A stretch of DNA of 64,000 nt from Tamlana crocina (GCA_040429635.1 CP158972.1:2986001-3050000); one strand, 5' to 3'. Positions 51,565-62,439 are shown, numbered from the stretch's first letter. Numbers and translations are program-made. Notes: a model not told the origin generated them from the letters alone.

Positions 51565-54230
51565 AACAGCGAGGTTTGCCCTTCACTATCCATATCAAAA
51601 TCATCATTTCCGTTTTCTTTATCGGAATTGGAAGATTCTTGACTTTCATTGGCTGAAACCTTGGAAGACACATCGGTTTCATCAACCACTTCCAGGTCAT
51701 CGGCGTGTACTTCTTCAGGGGCTTCGTATGGCAACGGATCCAACAAATTAATTTGGTTCACTTTATCTTTGGTAAGTTGATTACCCAAAGCTGAAATCCC
51801 TTTAATAGCGATAAATTCTTCCAAGTTGATTTCTAAATTATCCTTTCTGTCTTTTCCGCGTTCTTTGGCAAAAACCACTTCGGCCATCGGTTTCCAATCG
51901 GTCGAAACAATTTCCAATTGCGAATTGGGGTGATCTGAAATAAAGGATTCTTCCTTACCTTCCTGCTCGATTAAAAAACGCTTAACGTAGTAAAGTTCTT
52001 TTTCCCCATTGTAATAGATGGCCGAAATAGGCTTTTTTGGAACCCATTTTTCCATAACAATCATATCGTCATCAAAATGCATCGTCACTTCGGGAGTAAC
52101 CGTTTTTACCATTCCGGTTTGATCAATAATCAACAGCTTGTCTTCGCCCCTAAATTCGCCAATCAGTTCGCCGCGTCCATCTAAATTCAAACGCTGAACG
52201 GTGTCATCAAACCAAATTTTTCGAGGTTTTAAAGTAGAAATCCCTTTCTCCTTCAACTCGACGCGCTTTACGGCATATTTGGTCACCACATTTCCTTTTG
52301 AGGCACGCCCTTTTATTAAAATATCGGCAAAATCGATATCCCATTTCAACTTTTTAATGCTGCCCGCTTGGCGCAACAATATGGTAACCACTTCGGCCTC
52401 ACCATTGGGGTTTGCAGAAAAATACAAGGTTACAGAACCTTTGTTTCCGTTGGTTAAATCATATTCCCTATCGCGGGTAATGCTGGTAACAGCAAAGCGT
52501 TTTATGTATGATGGCCCTTTTTTTCCATCGCGGTAAATCATGTTATAAATGGTGCGCTTGTCTTTCTTTTTGAAGACCGCCACGTGGATGATGTCTTTCC
52601 CCACAAAGGTTTTGGAATCCACTTTGGTTACCATCATTTTACCTTCTCTGGTAAACACGATAATATCGTCAATATCGCTACAATCGCACACGTATTCATC
52701 ACGGCGCAATGACGTGCCAATAAAACCTTCATCCCTATTTACATAAAGCTTGGTGTTTCTGATGACTACTTTTGTAGCATCAACATCATCAAAAATTCGG
52801 ATTTCTGTTTTGCGTTCGCGCCCCTCGCCATAGTCTTTTTTCAATCGCTTAAAATAGGCAATGGCATAATCGATTAAGTGTGCCAAATGATGCTTTACTT
52901 GGGCAATCTCTTCCTCTAAAGCATCAATTTTTTGTTGGGCTTTATCTATATCGAATTTTGAAATTCGTTTGATTCGAATTTCCGTTAACCGAACAATATC
53001 TTCTTCCGTTATGGCCCGTTTTAAATGTTTGATATGAGGCTGAAGTCCTTTGTCGATGGCTTGAATGACGCCTTCCCAAGTTTCTTCCTCTTCAATATCG
53101 CGGTATATTCGGTTTTCTATAAAAATACGTTCCAACGAAGCGAAATGCCACTGTTCTTCAAGTTCGCCCAATTTAATCTCGAGCTCCTGCTTTAAAAGCT
53201 GAACCGTGTTATCGGTACTTCTTCGAAGCATTTCTGAAACCCCGATAAAAAGCGGTTTATTGTCTTCAATAACGCAACCCAAGGGCGAAATGGAACTTTC
53301 GCAATTGGTAAAGGCATACAGCGCGTCGATGGTTTTGTCGGGCGACAAACCAGAAGGCAAATGCACCAATATTTCTACTTCGGCAGCTGTATTATCCTCA
53401 ATTTTCTTAATCTTGATTTTGCCTTTATCGTTAGCTTTTAAAATAGAATCGATTAACGAGGATGTGGTAGTACCAAAGGGCAGTTCGGTAATAGCCAAAG
53501 TGGTTTTGTCCACCTGCGAAATACGGGCACGAACACGTACCTTCCCGCCTCTTAAACCGTCATTATAATTGGAAAAATCGGCAATTCCAGCCGTTGGAAA
53601 ATCGGGCAATATTGTAAATCGTTTGCCTTGTAAATGCTTTATGGAAGCCTCGATAAGCTCCATAAAATTGTGCGGCAATATTTTGGTGGAAAGCCCAACG
53701 GCAATTCCCTCGCCACCTTGGGCCAATAGCAACGGAAACTTTACCGGTAAATTGATGGGCTCTTTACGGCGGCCGTCATAACTGGCCTGCCATTCGGTAA
53801 TTTTGGGACTGTAAACCACTTCTAAAGCAAATTTTGACAAACGTGCTTCGATGTAACGGGATGCCGCTGCACTGTCGCCCGTTAAGATGTTTCCCCAGTT
53901 CCCTTGGGTATCGATCAATAAATCTTTCTGACCGATTTGCACCATAGCATCGGCAATACTGGCATCGCCGTGCGGATGGTACTGCATGGTATGCCCCACA
54001 ATGTTGGCTACTTTGTTGTAGCGCCCATCGTCGAGGTCTTTCATAGAATGCATAATACGACGCTGAACGGGTTTAAAACCGTCTTCAATTGCGGGCACGG
54101 CCCGTTCTAAAATAACGTACGAGGCATAATCCAAAAACCAATCTTTATACATGCCCGTAACACGGGTTATGGTTTCTTGGGGCTCTCCGTCGTTTTTAAT
54201 TAAATCGTCGTCGTTTTCTTCTTCTATCAT
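51561..54230 (-). CDS. parC: Topoisomerase IV subunit A
   Basis: DNA cleavage/rejoining subunit of a type IIA topoisomerase, 889 residues. The catalytic tyrosine is Tyr 126 in AAASRYIEARL. The quinolone-region sequence is HPHGDASIADAM. The C-terminal propeller is less conserved than that of GyrA and lacks a clear GyrA box, supporting ParC. The last 50 residues are an acidic, serine-rich tail ending SEGQTSLF. It is downstream of parE with a small ORF between. Confidence 0.93.
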   Translation of the reverse strand: MIEEENDDDLIKNDGEPQETITRVTGMYKDWFLDYASYVILERAVPAIEDGFKPVQRRIMHSMKDLDDGRYNKVANIVGHTMQYHPHGDASIADAMVQIGQKDLLIDTQGNWGNILTGDSAAASRYIEARLSKFALEVVYSPKITEWQASYDGRRKEPINLPVKFPLLLAQGGEGIAVGLSTKILPHNFMELIEASIKHLQGKRFTILPDFPTAGIADFSNYNDGLRGGKVRVRARISQVDKTTLAITELPFGTTTSSLIDSILKANDKGKIKIKKIEDNTAAEVEILVHLPSGLSPDKTIDALYAFTNCESSISPLGCVIEDNKPLFIGVSEMLRRSTDNTVQLLKQELEIKLGELEEQWHFASLERIFIENRIYRDIEEEETWEGVIQAIDKGLQPHIKHLKRAITEEDIVRLTEIRIKRISKFDIDKAQQKIDALEEEIAQVKHHLAHLIDYAIAYFKRLKKDYGEGRERKTEIRIFDDVDATKVVIRNTKLYVNRDEGFIGTSLRRDEYVCDCSDIDDIIVFTREGKMMVTKVDSKTFVGKDIIHVAVFKKKDKRTIYNMIYRDGKKGPSYIKRFAVTSITRDREYDLTNGNKGSVTLYFSANPNGEAEVVTILLRQAGSIKKLKWDIDFADILIKGRASKGNVVTKYAVKRVELKEKGISTLKPRKIWFDDTVQRLNLDGRGELIGEFRGEDKLLIIDQTGMVKTVTPEVTMHFDDDMIVMEKWVPKKPISAIYYNGEKELYYVKRFLIEQEGKEESFISDHPNSQLEIVSTDWKPMAEVVFAKERGKDRKDNLEINLEEFIAIKGISALGNQLTKDKVNQINLLDPLPYEAPEEVHADDLEVVDETDVSSKVSANESQESSNSDKENGNDDFDMDSEGQTSLF

Positions 54231-54236
54231 TAAAAG

Positions 54237-54368
54237 CTATTCTTGATTTTTAGGCTTTCCGTTTAACGTTACCTTACCTACTCTTTGCAACCTATGCACT
54301 TGCTCGCTACTGGTGTGCTTTCTCAAGTATTCATAAGATCGCTTTTTAACATTTTTATTGTACAACAT
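54237..54368 (-). CDS. Candidate small basic protein between parE and parC (43 aa)
   Basis: Uninterrupted 44-codon frame beginning MLYNKNVKKRSYEYLRKHT and ending LNGKPKNQE. It starts 21 bp after the parE stop and ends 6 bp before the parC ATG, filling the whole intergenic gap on the same strand. It is basic (11 K/R in 43) with no membrane segment. Not recognised as any family. The tight spacing supports translation; the short length means chance is possible. Confidence 0.5.
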   Translation of the reverse strand: MLYNKNVKKRSYEYLRKHTSSEQVHRLQRVGKVTLNGKPKNQE

Positions 54369-54389
54369 AACTGTTTAATTTTATTTAGT

Positions 54390-56243
54390 TTATTCTTCTA
54401 TTACATCCATTTCCACCTTCAAATTGTCGATGATAAACTCCTGTCTTGTTGGCGTATTTTTGCCCATGTAAAACGACAACAGCTCATCGATGGACATGCC
54501 CTCGTCCAACATTACGGGATCCAATCGCATATCGTCCCCAATAAAATGTTTGAACTCGTCGGGCGAAATTTCCCCAAGTCCTTTAAATCGTGTTATTTCA
54601 GGCTTTGGTTTTAGTTTGTTAATCGCATTAACACGCTCTTCCTCTGTGTAGCAATAAATGGTTTCCTTTTTATTTCGAACACGGAACAATGGCGTTTGTA
54701 AAATATATAAATGCCCTTCTTTGATTACCTCTGGAAAAAACTGAAGGAAGAACGTAATGAGCAACAACCGGATATGCATACCATCAACATCGGCATCGGT
54801 GGCGATAACCACGTTGTTGTAACGCAAATCTTCGAGTGATTCCTCAATATTTAAAGCCGCTTGAAGCAGGTTGAATTCTTCGTTTTCGTAAACAATTTTC
54901 TTTGTAAGCCCATAACAATTCAAAGGTTTTCCTTTTAAACTGAATACGGCTTGCGTATTGACATCGCGCGATTTGGTGATACTTCCCGAAGCCGAATCTC
55001 CCTCGGTAATAAACAGAGTAGTTTCTAAGTTTCGGTCGTTTTTGGTATCGCCAAAATGCACACGGCAATCACGTAATTTTTTGTTGTGCAGGCTGGCTTT
55101 TTTGGCACGGTCTCTTGCTAATTTTCGGATGCCCGAAAGCTCCTTTCGTTCACGTTCTGCCTGCAAAATTTTACGTTGAATTTTTTCGGCCGTATCTGCA
55201 TTTTTGTGCAGATAATTATCGAGTTGGGTCTTAACAAAATCGTTAATGTACGTTCGAACCGTTGGGTAATCACCACCCATATCGGTAGAACCAAGCTTTG
55301 TTTTGGTCTGACTCTCGAAAACAGGCTCCATCACTTTTATGGAAATGGCCGCTACAACCGATTTCCTAACATCGGAAGCATCGTAATTCTTTCCGTAAAA
55401 CTCCCGAATGGTTTTTACCAAAGCTTCACGGAAGGCATTTAAATGCGTCCCTCCTTGAGTGGTATTTTGTCCGTTAACAAACGAATGGTACTCTTCGCTA
55501 TACTGGGTTTTATTGTGGGTTAATGCCACTTCAATATCGTCGCCACGTAAATGAATGATAGGATACAGCAAATCGGATTCATTGATATTTTCGTTCAACA
55601 AATCCTTTAATCCGTTTTCACTGAAATACTTTTCACCGTTAAAAACAATGGTCAACCCCGGGTTGAGGTACACATAGTTTTTAAGCATTTTCACCACATA
55701 TTCACTTCTGAATTTGTAGTTTTTAAAAATGGTGCCATCGGGAACGAAGGACACTTTAGTTCCTTTTCTTCGGGAAGTATCGTCAAGGCTTTCTTCATTC
55801 GTGAGGTTACCCTGCTCGAATTCCGCGGAAGCTGATTTTCCGTCACGCGTCGATTCCACCCTAAAATAAGTTGAAAGGGCATTAACTGCCTTGGTACCTA
55901 CCCCATTCAATCCCACCGATTTTTTGAAGGCCTTGGAGTCGTATTTTCCGCCAGTGTTCATTTTCGAAACCACATCGACCACCTTCCCCAGCGGAATGCC
56001 TCGTCCGTAATCGCGAACAATCACTTTATTCCCCTGGATGGAAATTTCGATGGTCTTTCCGGCGCCCATTACAAATTCATCGATGGAGTTATCCAGAACC
56101 TCTTTCAGTAGGATATAAATACCATCGTCTGGCGAGCTTCCATCGCCCAATTTACCGATATACATACCGGGGCGCATTCTAATATGCTCCTTCCAGTCTA
56201 ACGAACGTATATTGTCTTCGGTATAATTGGTTTCTTCCGCCAT
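54390..56243 (-). CDS. parE: Topoisomerase IV subunit B
   Basis: ATPase subunit of topoisomerase IV, 617 residues, clearly shorter than GyrB and lacking its insert. The GHKL ATP site shows [28 protein letters not shown] and [14 protein letters not shown]. The Toprim region has [12 protein letters not shown] and [18 protein letters not shown]. The protein ends [18 protein letters not shown]. It heads an operon with the 43-aa ORF and parC. Confidence 0.95.
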   Translation of the reverse strand: MAEETNYTEDNIRSLDWKEHIRMRPGMYIGKLGDGSSPDDGIYILLKEVLDNSIDEFVMGAGKTIEISIQGNKVIVRDYGRGIPLGKVVDVVSKMNTGGKYDSKAFKKSVGLNGVGTKAVNALSTYFRVESTRDGKSASAEFEQGNLTNEESLDDTSRRKGTKVSFVPDGTIFKNYKFRSEYVVKMLKNYVYLNPGLTIVFNGEKYFSENGLKDLLNENINESDLLYPIIHLRGDDIEVALTHNKTQYSEEYHSFVNGQNTTQGGTHLNAFREALVKTIREFYGKNYDASDVRKSVVAAISIKVMEPVFESQTKTKLGSTDMGGDYPTVRTYINDFVKTQLDNYLHKNADTAEKIQRKILQAERERKELSGIRKLARDRAKKASLHNKKLRDCRVHFGDTKNDRNLETTLFITEGDSASGSITKSRDVNTQAVFSLKGKPLNCYGLTKKIVYENEEFNLLQAALNIEESLEDLRYNNVVIATDADVDGMHIRLLLITFFLQFFPEVIKEGHLYILQTPLFRVRNKKETIYCYTEEERVNAINKLKPKPEITRFKGLGEISPDEFKHFIGDDMRLDPVMLDEGMSIDELLSFYMGKNTPTRQEFIIDNLKVEMDVIEE

Positions 56244-56361
56244 AAATCTATTTAAGTGAATTTTCGTGAGGGGTTGCTAATATAACATAACCATTTAAAA
56301 AATGAAAAAGCCCCAACACAAAATAATTAACAATATAACAGGATTTGTTGAGAAACCAAAT

Positions 56362-57267
56362 TTAAGCCAGCGACTTCTTTTTTATGGACACCAACCATAT
56401 CCCCACAATAACCCAAAAAGCACCAAGCCACTGCATGGGCGTTAAATGTTCATTCAAAAAAATGGACGCCAAAACAATGGTTGAAATGGGCCCGATACCC
56501 GAAATAACGGCGAAATTTGAGGAATTGATTCGGTTGATGGCTTCTGACACCAAATACGACGGAATTACCGTTGCAAAAATGGCTATTAAAAATCCGAGCA
56601 AATAGACTTGCCAGCTTAAATTTAAAATATTTGTTTTTGAAAATATGCCGTAGTGAATGAATACGCAAACACAGGAAACCAACATAGCATACGATGTAAA
56701 CCTTACCACACCAAACTTCGGGATCAACCATCCGCTACCCAATAAATAAGTGGCATACGTAATAGCACAAAGCAAAATTAAAACCCCACCGATAAAGGCC
56801 TCTTTTCCGGTAGCGGCTGCTTCTCCCCAAAAGGCCAAAATAATACCCAAATAGCTCAATGCAATAGCGATAATCTGAATTTTTGTGATAGGCTTTTTCA
56901 AAAAGATTTTATTGAATACCAAAACCATTGTGGGATACAAAAACAGGATGATACGCTCTAAGCTTGCCGATATATATTCCAAACCAACAAAATCGAAATA
57001 ACTGGACAAATAGTAACCCAAAAAACCGAAAAACAACATCCAAGCGTAATCCTTTCCTAAAACACTTACTTCACTTTTCTTTCTGCTGTAAACAATGGCA
57101 ATGGCCAAATAAAACGGAAACGAAAACAACATACGCAATAGCAAAACACTCAGCGCATCCACATTATATTTGTAGGCCAATTTGACCATAACCGCTTTTG
57201 AAGAAAATAGCACGATACCCAAAATGCCGAGCAATATGCCGTAAACGAATGATTTTTTTGATTTCAT
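56362..57267 (-). CDS. EamA/DMT family transporter
   Basis: Inner-membrane protein of 301 residues with ten predicted helices in two EamA repeats (about 8-145 and 155-295). The first repeat has YNVDALSVLLLRMLFSFPFYL; the second has SSNFAVISGIGPISTIVLASIFLNEHLTPMQWLGA. Members export metabolites or amino acids; the substrate is unknown. No obvious operon partner is visible. Confidence 0.88.
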   Translation of the reverse strand: MKSKKSFVYGILLGILGIVLFSSKAVMVKLAYKYNVDALSVLLLRMLFSFPFYLAIAIVYSRKKSEVSVLGKDYAWMLFFGFLGYYLSSYFDFVGLEYISASLERIILFLYPTMVLVFNKIFLKKPITKIQIIAIALSYLGIILAFWGEAAATGKEAFIGGVLILLCAITYATYLLGSGWLIPKFGVVRFTSYAMLVSCVCVFIHYGIFSKTNILNLSWQVYLLGFLIAIFATVIPSYLVSEAINRINSSNFAVISGIGPISTIVLASIFLNEHLTPMQWLGAFWVIVGIWLVSIKKKSLA

Positions 57268-57328
57268 TCAACTAAAATAAAAACGGCACAAATAAACAAG
57301 CAATATAAGTCGTAGCGTTTTACGACGT

Positions 57329-57817
57329 TCAGCTAAGTACTAGCTTTGCTCCTATTTGGTTTTTAGCTATGGCTTCGGCTTTTTCCTTTAAAAAACGATT
57401 TCGTCTTTTCAACAAACTGAACATATAACGTTTTAAAAACAACACATTTGCCAACTTCCCAAGTGCTCCGTAAGGCGCTTTGAAGTCAAATATATCGGTC
57501 ATTACGGTTTTTCCATTTTCTTCCCTGAACCTATGCTCATGCTTAAACGACTTAAAGGCGCCGAACACCATTTCGTCTACAAAATAATAGGGCGCATCAA
57601 ATTCAGTTATCTTTGAAGTTAAATGCTGTACTACCCCAAAGTGTTTCGCCTCCCAGCTTACCCATTCGCCTTGACTTATTAAGCCAGATATTTTTCCCGC
57701 TATAGCTTTTTCTTCGGAAAACCTTAATGATTCTTGATGGATATCAATATTTCTGGCTACATCAAAACATGTTTTGATATCTGCATTGATTTCGGTTTCA
57801 ATGGTTAGGGTTGGCAT
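57329..57817 (-). CDS. SRPBCC-fold protein
   Basis: 162-residue START/Bet v1-like protein with a hydrophobic ligand pocket expected. IETEINADIKTCFDVARNIDIHQESL, then HFGVVQHLTSKITEFD and MVFGAFKSFKHEHRFREENGKTVMTDIFDFKAPYG follow the family pattern. No signal peptide is seen, so it is cytoplasmic. The ligand is unknown. It lies between the EamA gene and ychF without a shared transcript being evident. Confidence 0.8.
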   Translation of the reverse strand: MPTLTIETEINADIKTCFDVARNIDIHQESLRFSEEKAIAGKISGLISQGEWVSWEAKHFGVVQHLTSKITEFDAPYYFVDEMVFGAFKSFKHEHRFREENGKTVMTDIFDFKAPYGALGKLANVLFLKRYMFSLLKRRNRFLKEKAEAIAKNQIGAKLVLS

Positions 57818-57956
57818 AGTTTCCTGCTTTTTAATTAAATACCGTTACCAAGAAATGAACTTACATCTTAAATCAGCAACCACATAAAACAAGCTCCACA
57901 AAGAAACTAAAATTAAAATAAAAACCTACAAAAATTAATTTATAATTCCCTGTTTT

Positions 57957-59051
57957 TTAAACATTAAATAAGAAATGCATCACGTCACCATCTTTTACAA
58001 TGTAGTTTTTTCCCTCAACGCGCATTTTACCAGCTTCTTTCACCTTGGCTTCACTTCCAAAGTTAACGTAATCGTCGTAACCAATCACTTCTGCACGGAT
58101 GAATCCTTTTTCAAAATCGGTGTGAATGACGCCGGCCGCTTGTGGTGCAGTAGCTCCAATGCCAACCGTCCATGCGCGCACCTCTTTTACACCTGCGGTA
58201 AAGTAAGTTTGTTGGCTCAATAGCTTATAGGCACCACGGATTAATTTTGCTGAACCTGGCTCGTCCAATCCAATATCCTGCAAAAACATTTGGCGCTCTT
58301 CGTAGTCGTCCAACTCATTAATATCGGCTTCCGTTCCAACGGCCAAAACCAAAACCTCGGCTTTTTCGTCTTTTACGGCTTCCTTTACTTTTTCAACAAA
58401 CGCATTTCCTGAAACCGCCGAACCTTCGTCCACATTACAAACATACATTACAGGCTTATCGGTAATAAACTGGTTGGGTTTTACGTAATCGGCATAATCA
58501 TCTTCAGAAAACTCCAAGGCTCTAACCGAAGTTCCCGATTCCAAACCCGCTTTAATTTTCAACAATACAGCCTCTTCAGCTTGGGCTTCTTTATTCCCTG
58601 TTTTTGCGGCACGCTTAACTTTGTCCAGCTTTTTTTCAGCAGTTTCCAAATCCTTAAGCTGTAATTCCATATCGATGGTTTCTTTGTCACGAATGGGGTT
58701 TACGCTACCATCAACATGCACAATATTATCATTTTCAAAACAACGTAACACATGCAGGATTGCATCGGTTTCGCGGATATTTGCCAAAAACTGGTTGCCC
58801 AAACCTTCGCCTTTACTGGCGCCCTTTACCAATCCGGCAATATCGACAATCTCGACAGTTGCGGGAATAACGCGATCTGGTTTCACCAACGATTCCAATT
58901 TTTCCAATCTTGGATCAGGCACGTTTACCACACCAATATTGGGTTCGATGGTACAAAACGGAAAGTTGGCACTTTGCGCTTTGGCGTTAGACAAACAATT
59001 AAACAACGTTGATTTTCCTACGTTTGGCAATCCTACAATACCTGCTTTCAT
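57957..59051 (-). CDS. ychF: Obg-like ATPase YchF
   Basis: Ribosome-associated P-loop ATPase of 364 residues, matching the family length. The G1 motif is [12 protein letters not shown] (residues 7-18). A TGS domain follows at about 280-362 and ends [15 protein letters not shown]. The start is the ATG giving MKAGIVG. Eight additional in-frame residues upstream (to 59075) come from a palindromic repeat and were rejected. Confidence 0.95.
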   Translation of the reverse strand: MKAGIVGLPNVGKSTLFNCLSNAKAQSANFPFCTIEPNIGVVNVPDPRLEKLESLVKPDRVIPATVEIVDIAGLVKGASKGEGLGNQFLANIRETDAILHVLRCFENDNIVHVDGSVNPIRDKETIDMELQLKDLETAEKKLDKVKRAAKTGNKEAQAEEAVLLKIKAGLESGTSVRALEFSEDDYADYVKPNQFITDKPVMYVCNVDEGSAVSGNAFVEKVKEAVKDEKAEVLVLAVGTEADINELDDYEERQMFLQDIGLDEPGSAKLIRGAYKLLSQQTYFTAGVKEVRAWTVGIGATAPQAAGVIHTDFEKGFIRAEVIGYDDYVNFGSEAKVKEAGKMRVEGKNYIVKDGDVMHFLFNV

Positions 59052-59055
59052 AAGC

Positions 59056-59085
59056 CTTTCCCTAACCCTTTCCAAAGGAAAGGGA
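59056..59085. repeat. Repeat-like hairpin in the ychF leader
   Basis: CCCTTTCC (59066-59073) and GGAAAGGG (59077-59084) form an 8-bp stem with an AAA loop, with related CCCTT-type flanks. It resembles the short palindromic elements of flavobacterial intergenic DNA and lies a few bases from the ychF start codon. Confidence 0.55.
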
Positions 59086-59174
59086 ACAAATTCGGGTAAA
59101 TTAAATTATACATTAAACTTCTCCATCACACATCCTTCCTTTTGGGATGGAAAGAGAATGGACTTTTGCGAGTG

Positions 59175-59182
59175 CAAATGTA
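59175..59182 (-). promoter_or_regulatory. Candidate -7 box for ychF
   Basis: TACATTTG on the minus strand. It would give a leader of about 115 nt containing the palindrome at 59066-59084. Confidence 0.4.
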
Positions 59183-59303
59183 GTCAATAAAATAGAATTC
59201 CGAAGTTTAAAAAGAAGGGTGCGCTTCAAAAAATTCTGTAACATTATCCATCTTCAATCGTTTGATAGTTAGAAAAGCCCAAAACGGGCATGGATTAAAT
59301 TTT

Positions 59304-60773
59304 ATGGCAAAAAAAGCGATTTTGATTATGGCCTTTGGGCTATTTGGTTTTTTGGGGTTTACACAGTCGATTACCGCCAGAATCATCACTAAAAACAACG
59401 GAGAGCCGATTCCTTATGCTTCCGTTAAAACGGGTGAGCACAGCGGCGTTATTTCTAACGACGAAGGTTATTTCACCATTCAAAACCAAAATGCCCCCAT
59501 CACCATTTCGTGCATGGGCTACCAAAACAGAACGCTTTCGGTACAACAAATACAAGAATCCAATTTCACGATCGAATTGGCCGATGCCGTTAACCAACTT
59601 AGCGAAGTATTGATCAGCAATAAAATACCGAATGCCGATTCGATTATAGCCGAAGTGAGGCGCAACATCAGCAAAAACTACGATTACGACCTTAACCGTT
59701 ACCCTATTTTCAGAAGGAATTCTGAACAGACCAACTTTGAAAACTTGGATTTTGAAATTGAAAAGGCATCACACATCAGTAAAACAAATATTGAAAAATT
59801 GAATGCGAATCTGCATGCCCTCTCCCAAAAAATCCGCGAAAGCGATATGGTGCATTTTACCGATATTAAGGGCGAACTCGCCACGTTTAATTTAGACAGC
59901 AGCAAACTTTCGGTGCAAAAAGCTACAAAATTACTGGATTACAAAAACGACCTCTCGATTGAAGATATCCAACAAAAGGCCCAAAATTTGGTTTTAACCT
60001 ATCTGGATACCACCAAAACCTACAAACTTAAAACGGGGATTTTTAAAATTGAGGATTCGTTGTCACTGACGGACGAGGAATTCAAAGAAAATAACAAAAA
60101 TAAATTTGAAGTGAAACACCTCAATAACGATACTCGCCATTTATTGAGGCATGCGCAGTTTTTCGAAAACTCCTTTTTAAGCAAAATTACCGATAGCAAT
60201 CTTTACGAATTTACTTTTGAAGATATTACCCAGAGCAACAACGAACCTACTTATATTATACAATTTGAGCCGCGACGCGGAAAAAGTAAATATGCGGGCA
60301 AAATTTATGTGAGCCACTCCACTTATGCCATAACCCGTTTGGACTACGGCTTTTATAAAAACAGACACGGCAGCAAACTGAACCTCAAACTGCTTTTGGG
60401 CGTTAAATATATTGCCAATGTTGACGAAGGCACTCTACTTTTTGAAAAAAATGACCAAAACATCTACCACCCTAAATACACCAAACAAACCACCGGTAGC
60501 TATTTTTATGTGAGCCGCGATTTAAAACTTATTGAAAACAGCACTGTTAAACATAAAATAGGATTGACTTTTAAAATTGAAGGTCGAAACACCATTAAAA
60601 AAGAAATGCTGTTTTCCCAAAATAGTAAACTCAGCCAGAGCGAATTTGCTAACATCGAACAAACCAAAAAAGGCAAATACCAAATTTTAAGCAAGTTCGA
60701 TAAAACCCTTTGGGAAAGCGAAGACACTTTGGAACCTCTGGCAGAAATGAAGGCTTTTGAGGTAAATGACTAA
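59304..60773 (+). CDS. Secreted carboxypeptidase-regulatory-like protein
   Basis: 489 residues from ATG 59304, which gives a clean signal peptide (MAKKAILIMAFGLFGFLGFTQS). The longer frame from 59262 adds 14 unhelpful residues. Residues about 20-100 form a carboxypeptidase-like regulatory domain (ARIITKNNGEPIPYASVKTGEHSGVISND, MGYQNRTLSVQQ). The rest is a beta-rich region ending GKYQILSKFDKTLWES. It resembles the protein at 49469-50734 in layout. No catalytic motif; the function is probably at the outer membrane surface. Confidence 0.75.
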   Translation: MAKKAILIMAFGLFGFLGFTQSITARIITKNNGEPIPYASVKTGEHSGVISNDEGYFTIQNQNAPITISCMGYQNRTLSVQQIQESNFTIELADAVNQLSEVLISNKIPNADSIIAEVRRNISKNYDYDLNRYPIFRRNSEQTNFENLDFEIEKASHISKTNIEKLNANLHALSQKIRESDMVHFTDIKGELATFNLDSSKLSVQKATKLLDYKNDLSIEDIQQKAQNLVLTYLDTTKTYKLKTGIFKIEDSLSLTDEEFKENNKNKFEVKHLNNDTRHLLRHAQFFENSFLSKITDSNLYEFTFEDITQSNNEPTYIIQFEPRRGKSKYAGKIYVSHSTYAITRLDYGFYKNRHGSKLNLKLLLGVKYIANVDEGTLLFEKNDQNIYHPKYTKQTTGSYFYVSRDLKLIENSTVKHKIGLTFKIEGRNTIKKEMLFSQNSKLSQSEFANIEQTKKGKYQILSKFDKTLWESEDTLEPLAEMKAFEVND

Positions 60774-60845
60774 CCTAAATAGGTAGTCAAACAAAAACTC
60801 TATTTTTTTCCTACATTTACCTCAATAACTTTTTACAACACTTTT

Positions 60846-62402
60846 ATGAGAAAGCCTATACTCGCCTTAATTCTATTGTTTTTTGTACAATTAAACCATG
60901 CGCAACGGGATATTTCGGTTGAATTTGGAAGCGTATTTAAAAATGATAAGCGCGAAATCCCTATAGATATTATTGGCAAAGACGAAAACGGTTATTACCT
61001 ACTTTATTCCGAAGGGAAGTATGGACAAGGCGACGATATGTATTTAAGGCAATTCAACCTAGATTTAACACCTTCTGGAAAGGAAATCAATTTAAAGGAC
61101 GATACCTACGAAGGTAAATTTAATTCATTGGGGCTTGTAAAAATTAAGGACAACATAACCCACGTTTTTTGCCTGCTTACGGATGAAGGCAAAACATTCT
61201 ATTACCAGAATACCGATTTAAAAACGTTTTCGTTAGGCCCAAAACAGTTAATCACCACCATTGAAAACGACACCAAAAGTGCCAGGAACTCGTTAAGCCG
61301 ATTTATGATCAGCGAAGATGAAAACACCATTTTTCTGTTTTACACCATCCCGAATAAAAACAAAGAAACGGCAAAAATCAGGGTTCAAACATTCGATTCC
61401 AGTTTTAATGAAAAATCTATTTCGTCATACGAACTCCCATTTAAAAACGACGTGCTTTCATTCCGAAGGATATTTATAAACAATAAAAATGAGCTTTTCT
61501 TTCTTTGTAAAAAGTATGATTCCTATAAAATATTAGCCGACGGAAACAACAAACGATACGAATACCTTCTTTACAAAGTAGAACCCGAAAAGCTTAACCT
61601 ACTTTCTACCGTAAGGTCGCCCGAAGTTCACTTAAGAAATCTTAATATTACGCTAATAAACGACAACGAATTAATTTTATCTGGGCTAACTTCAAAAAAG
61701 AACATATACGCCATGACAGGGGTTTTCAGTTCTAAAATTAACTTGAATACAGGTGAAAAAATTTACTCTAAGCACACCCCACTTTCGGCTGAGTTTTTTG
61801 CGCAATTACTTGAAGATGGCAAGCAAAAAAACAAAGCCATTGAAAAATATAACGACGGAAAAAGGGAAAATCAAAATTATGTTCTCCAACAAACCCTTAA
61901 ACTCGATAATGATGAAGTACTCGTTTTAGCCGAACAAGTTTGGTCTTATACTTATAATTATGCCACAACCTACTACCACCATAATATTGCCGCCATTAAA
62001 CTAGACGCCAATGGCGACCTGATTTGGGCTAAAAAAATTGGAAAAAGAAACGACAAACCCAATGTACCCATTTACAGTTCGTATTTTCCAATATGCAAAA
62101 ACAACCATTTATTTTTGTTGTACAATTGCAGCGAAAAGAACCTAAACCACAAAAGTGGCCATTTAGCCAATTATTTTACAGATTTTGACCGCGCGTTTAT
62201 TGCCACAGATTTAAACCTCAATACAGGCGATTATATTAGAAAACCATTAATTAGAAATTTTCAACTGGAAGATATTACCATTAGACCCTTACTGTATAAT
62301 TGGATGAGCGATGACACCTTACTTATGTTTGGTCAAGATATAGATAACCTGAAAAATCAACGTTTTGTTAAAATAAAGTTTAACCCTGAAGGCATGGAAT
62401 GA
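60846..62402 (+). CDS. Secreted protein of unknown function, propeller-like
   Basis: 518 residues with a signal peptide (1-20, LNHA|QR). Several blocks such as DENGYYLLYSEGKYGQGDDMYLRQFN and EDENTIFLFYTIPN suggest repeated beta-strand units, perhaps a propeller, but no family is recognised. No lipobox or anchor is visible. It follows the regulatory-domain gene by 72 bp on the same strand and might be co-transcribed. A half repeat lies just after the stop. Confidence 0.6.
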   Translation: MRKPILALILLFFVQLNHAQRDISVEFGSVFKNDKREIPIDIIGKDENGYYLLYSEGKYGQGDDMYLRQFNLDLTPSGKEINLKDDTYEGKFNSLGLVKIKDNITHVFCLLTDEGKTFYYQNTDLKTFSLGPKQLITTIENDTKSARNSLSRFMISEDENTIFLFYTIPNKNKETAKIRVQTFDSSFNEKSISSYELPFKNDVLSFRRIFINNKNELFFLCKKYDSYKILADGNNKRYEYLLYKVEPEKLNLLSTVRSPEVHLRNLNITLINDNELILSGLTSKKNIYAMTGVFSSKINLNTGEKIYSKHTPLSAEFFAQLLEDGKQKNKAIEKYNDGKRENQNYVLQQTLKLDNDEVLVLAEQVWSYTYNYATTYYHHNIAAIKLDANGDLIWAKKIGKRNDKPNVPIYSSYFPICKNNHLFLLYNCSEKNLNHKSGHLANYFTDFDRAFIATDLNLNTGDYIRKPLIRNFQLEDITIRPLLYNWMSDDTLLMFGQDIDNLKNQRFVKIKFNPEGME

Positions 62403-62439
62403 ACTATTGTGAAGTTTGGAAGCTGGAAGCAAGAAGTTT

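Noticed and set aside
54285-54614. Plus-strand ORF across the parE end and the parE-parC gap
   Set aside because: It is largely the reverse of parE coding sequence and has no recognisable features; the minus-strand 43-codon frame fits the operon better.
59052-59075. Eight-residue N-terminal extension of YchF
   Set aside because: The added residues derive from the palindromic repeat, and the family begins at MKAGIVG.
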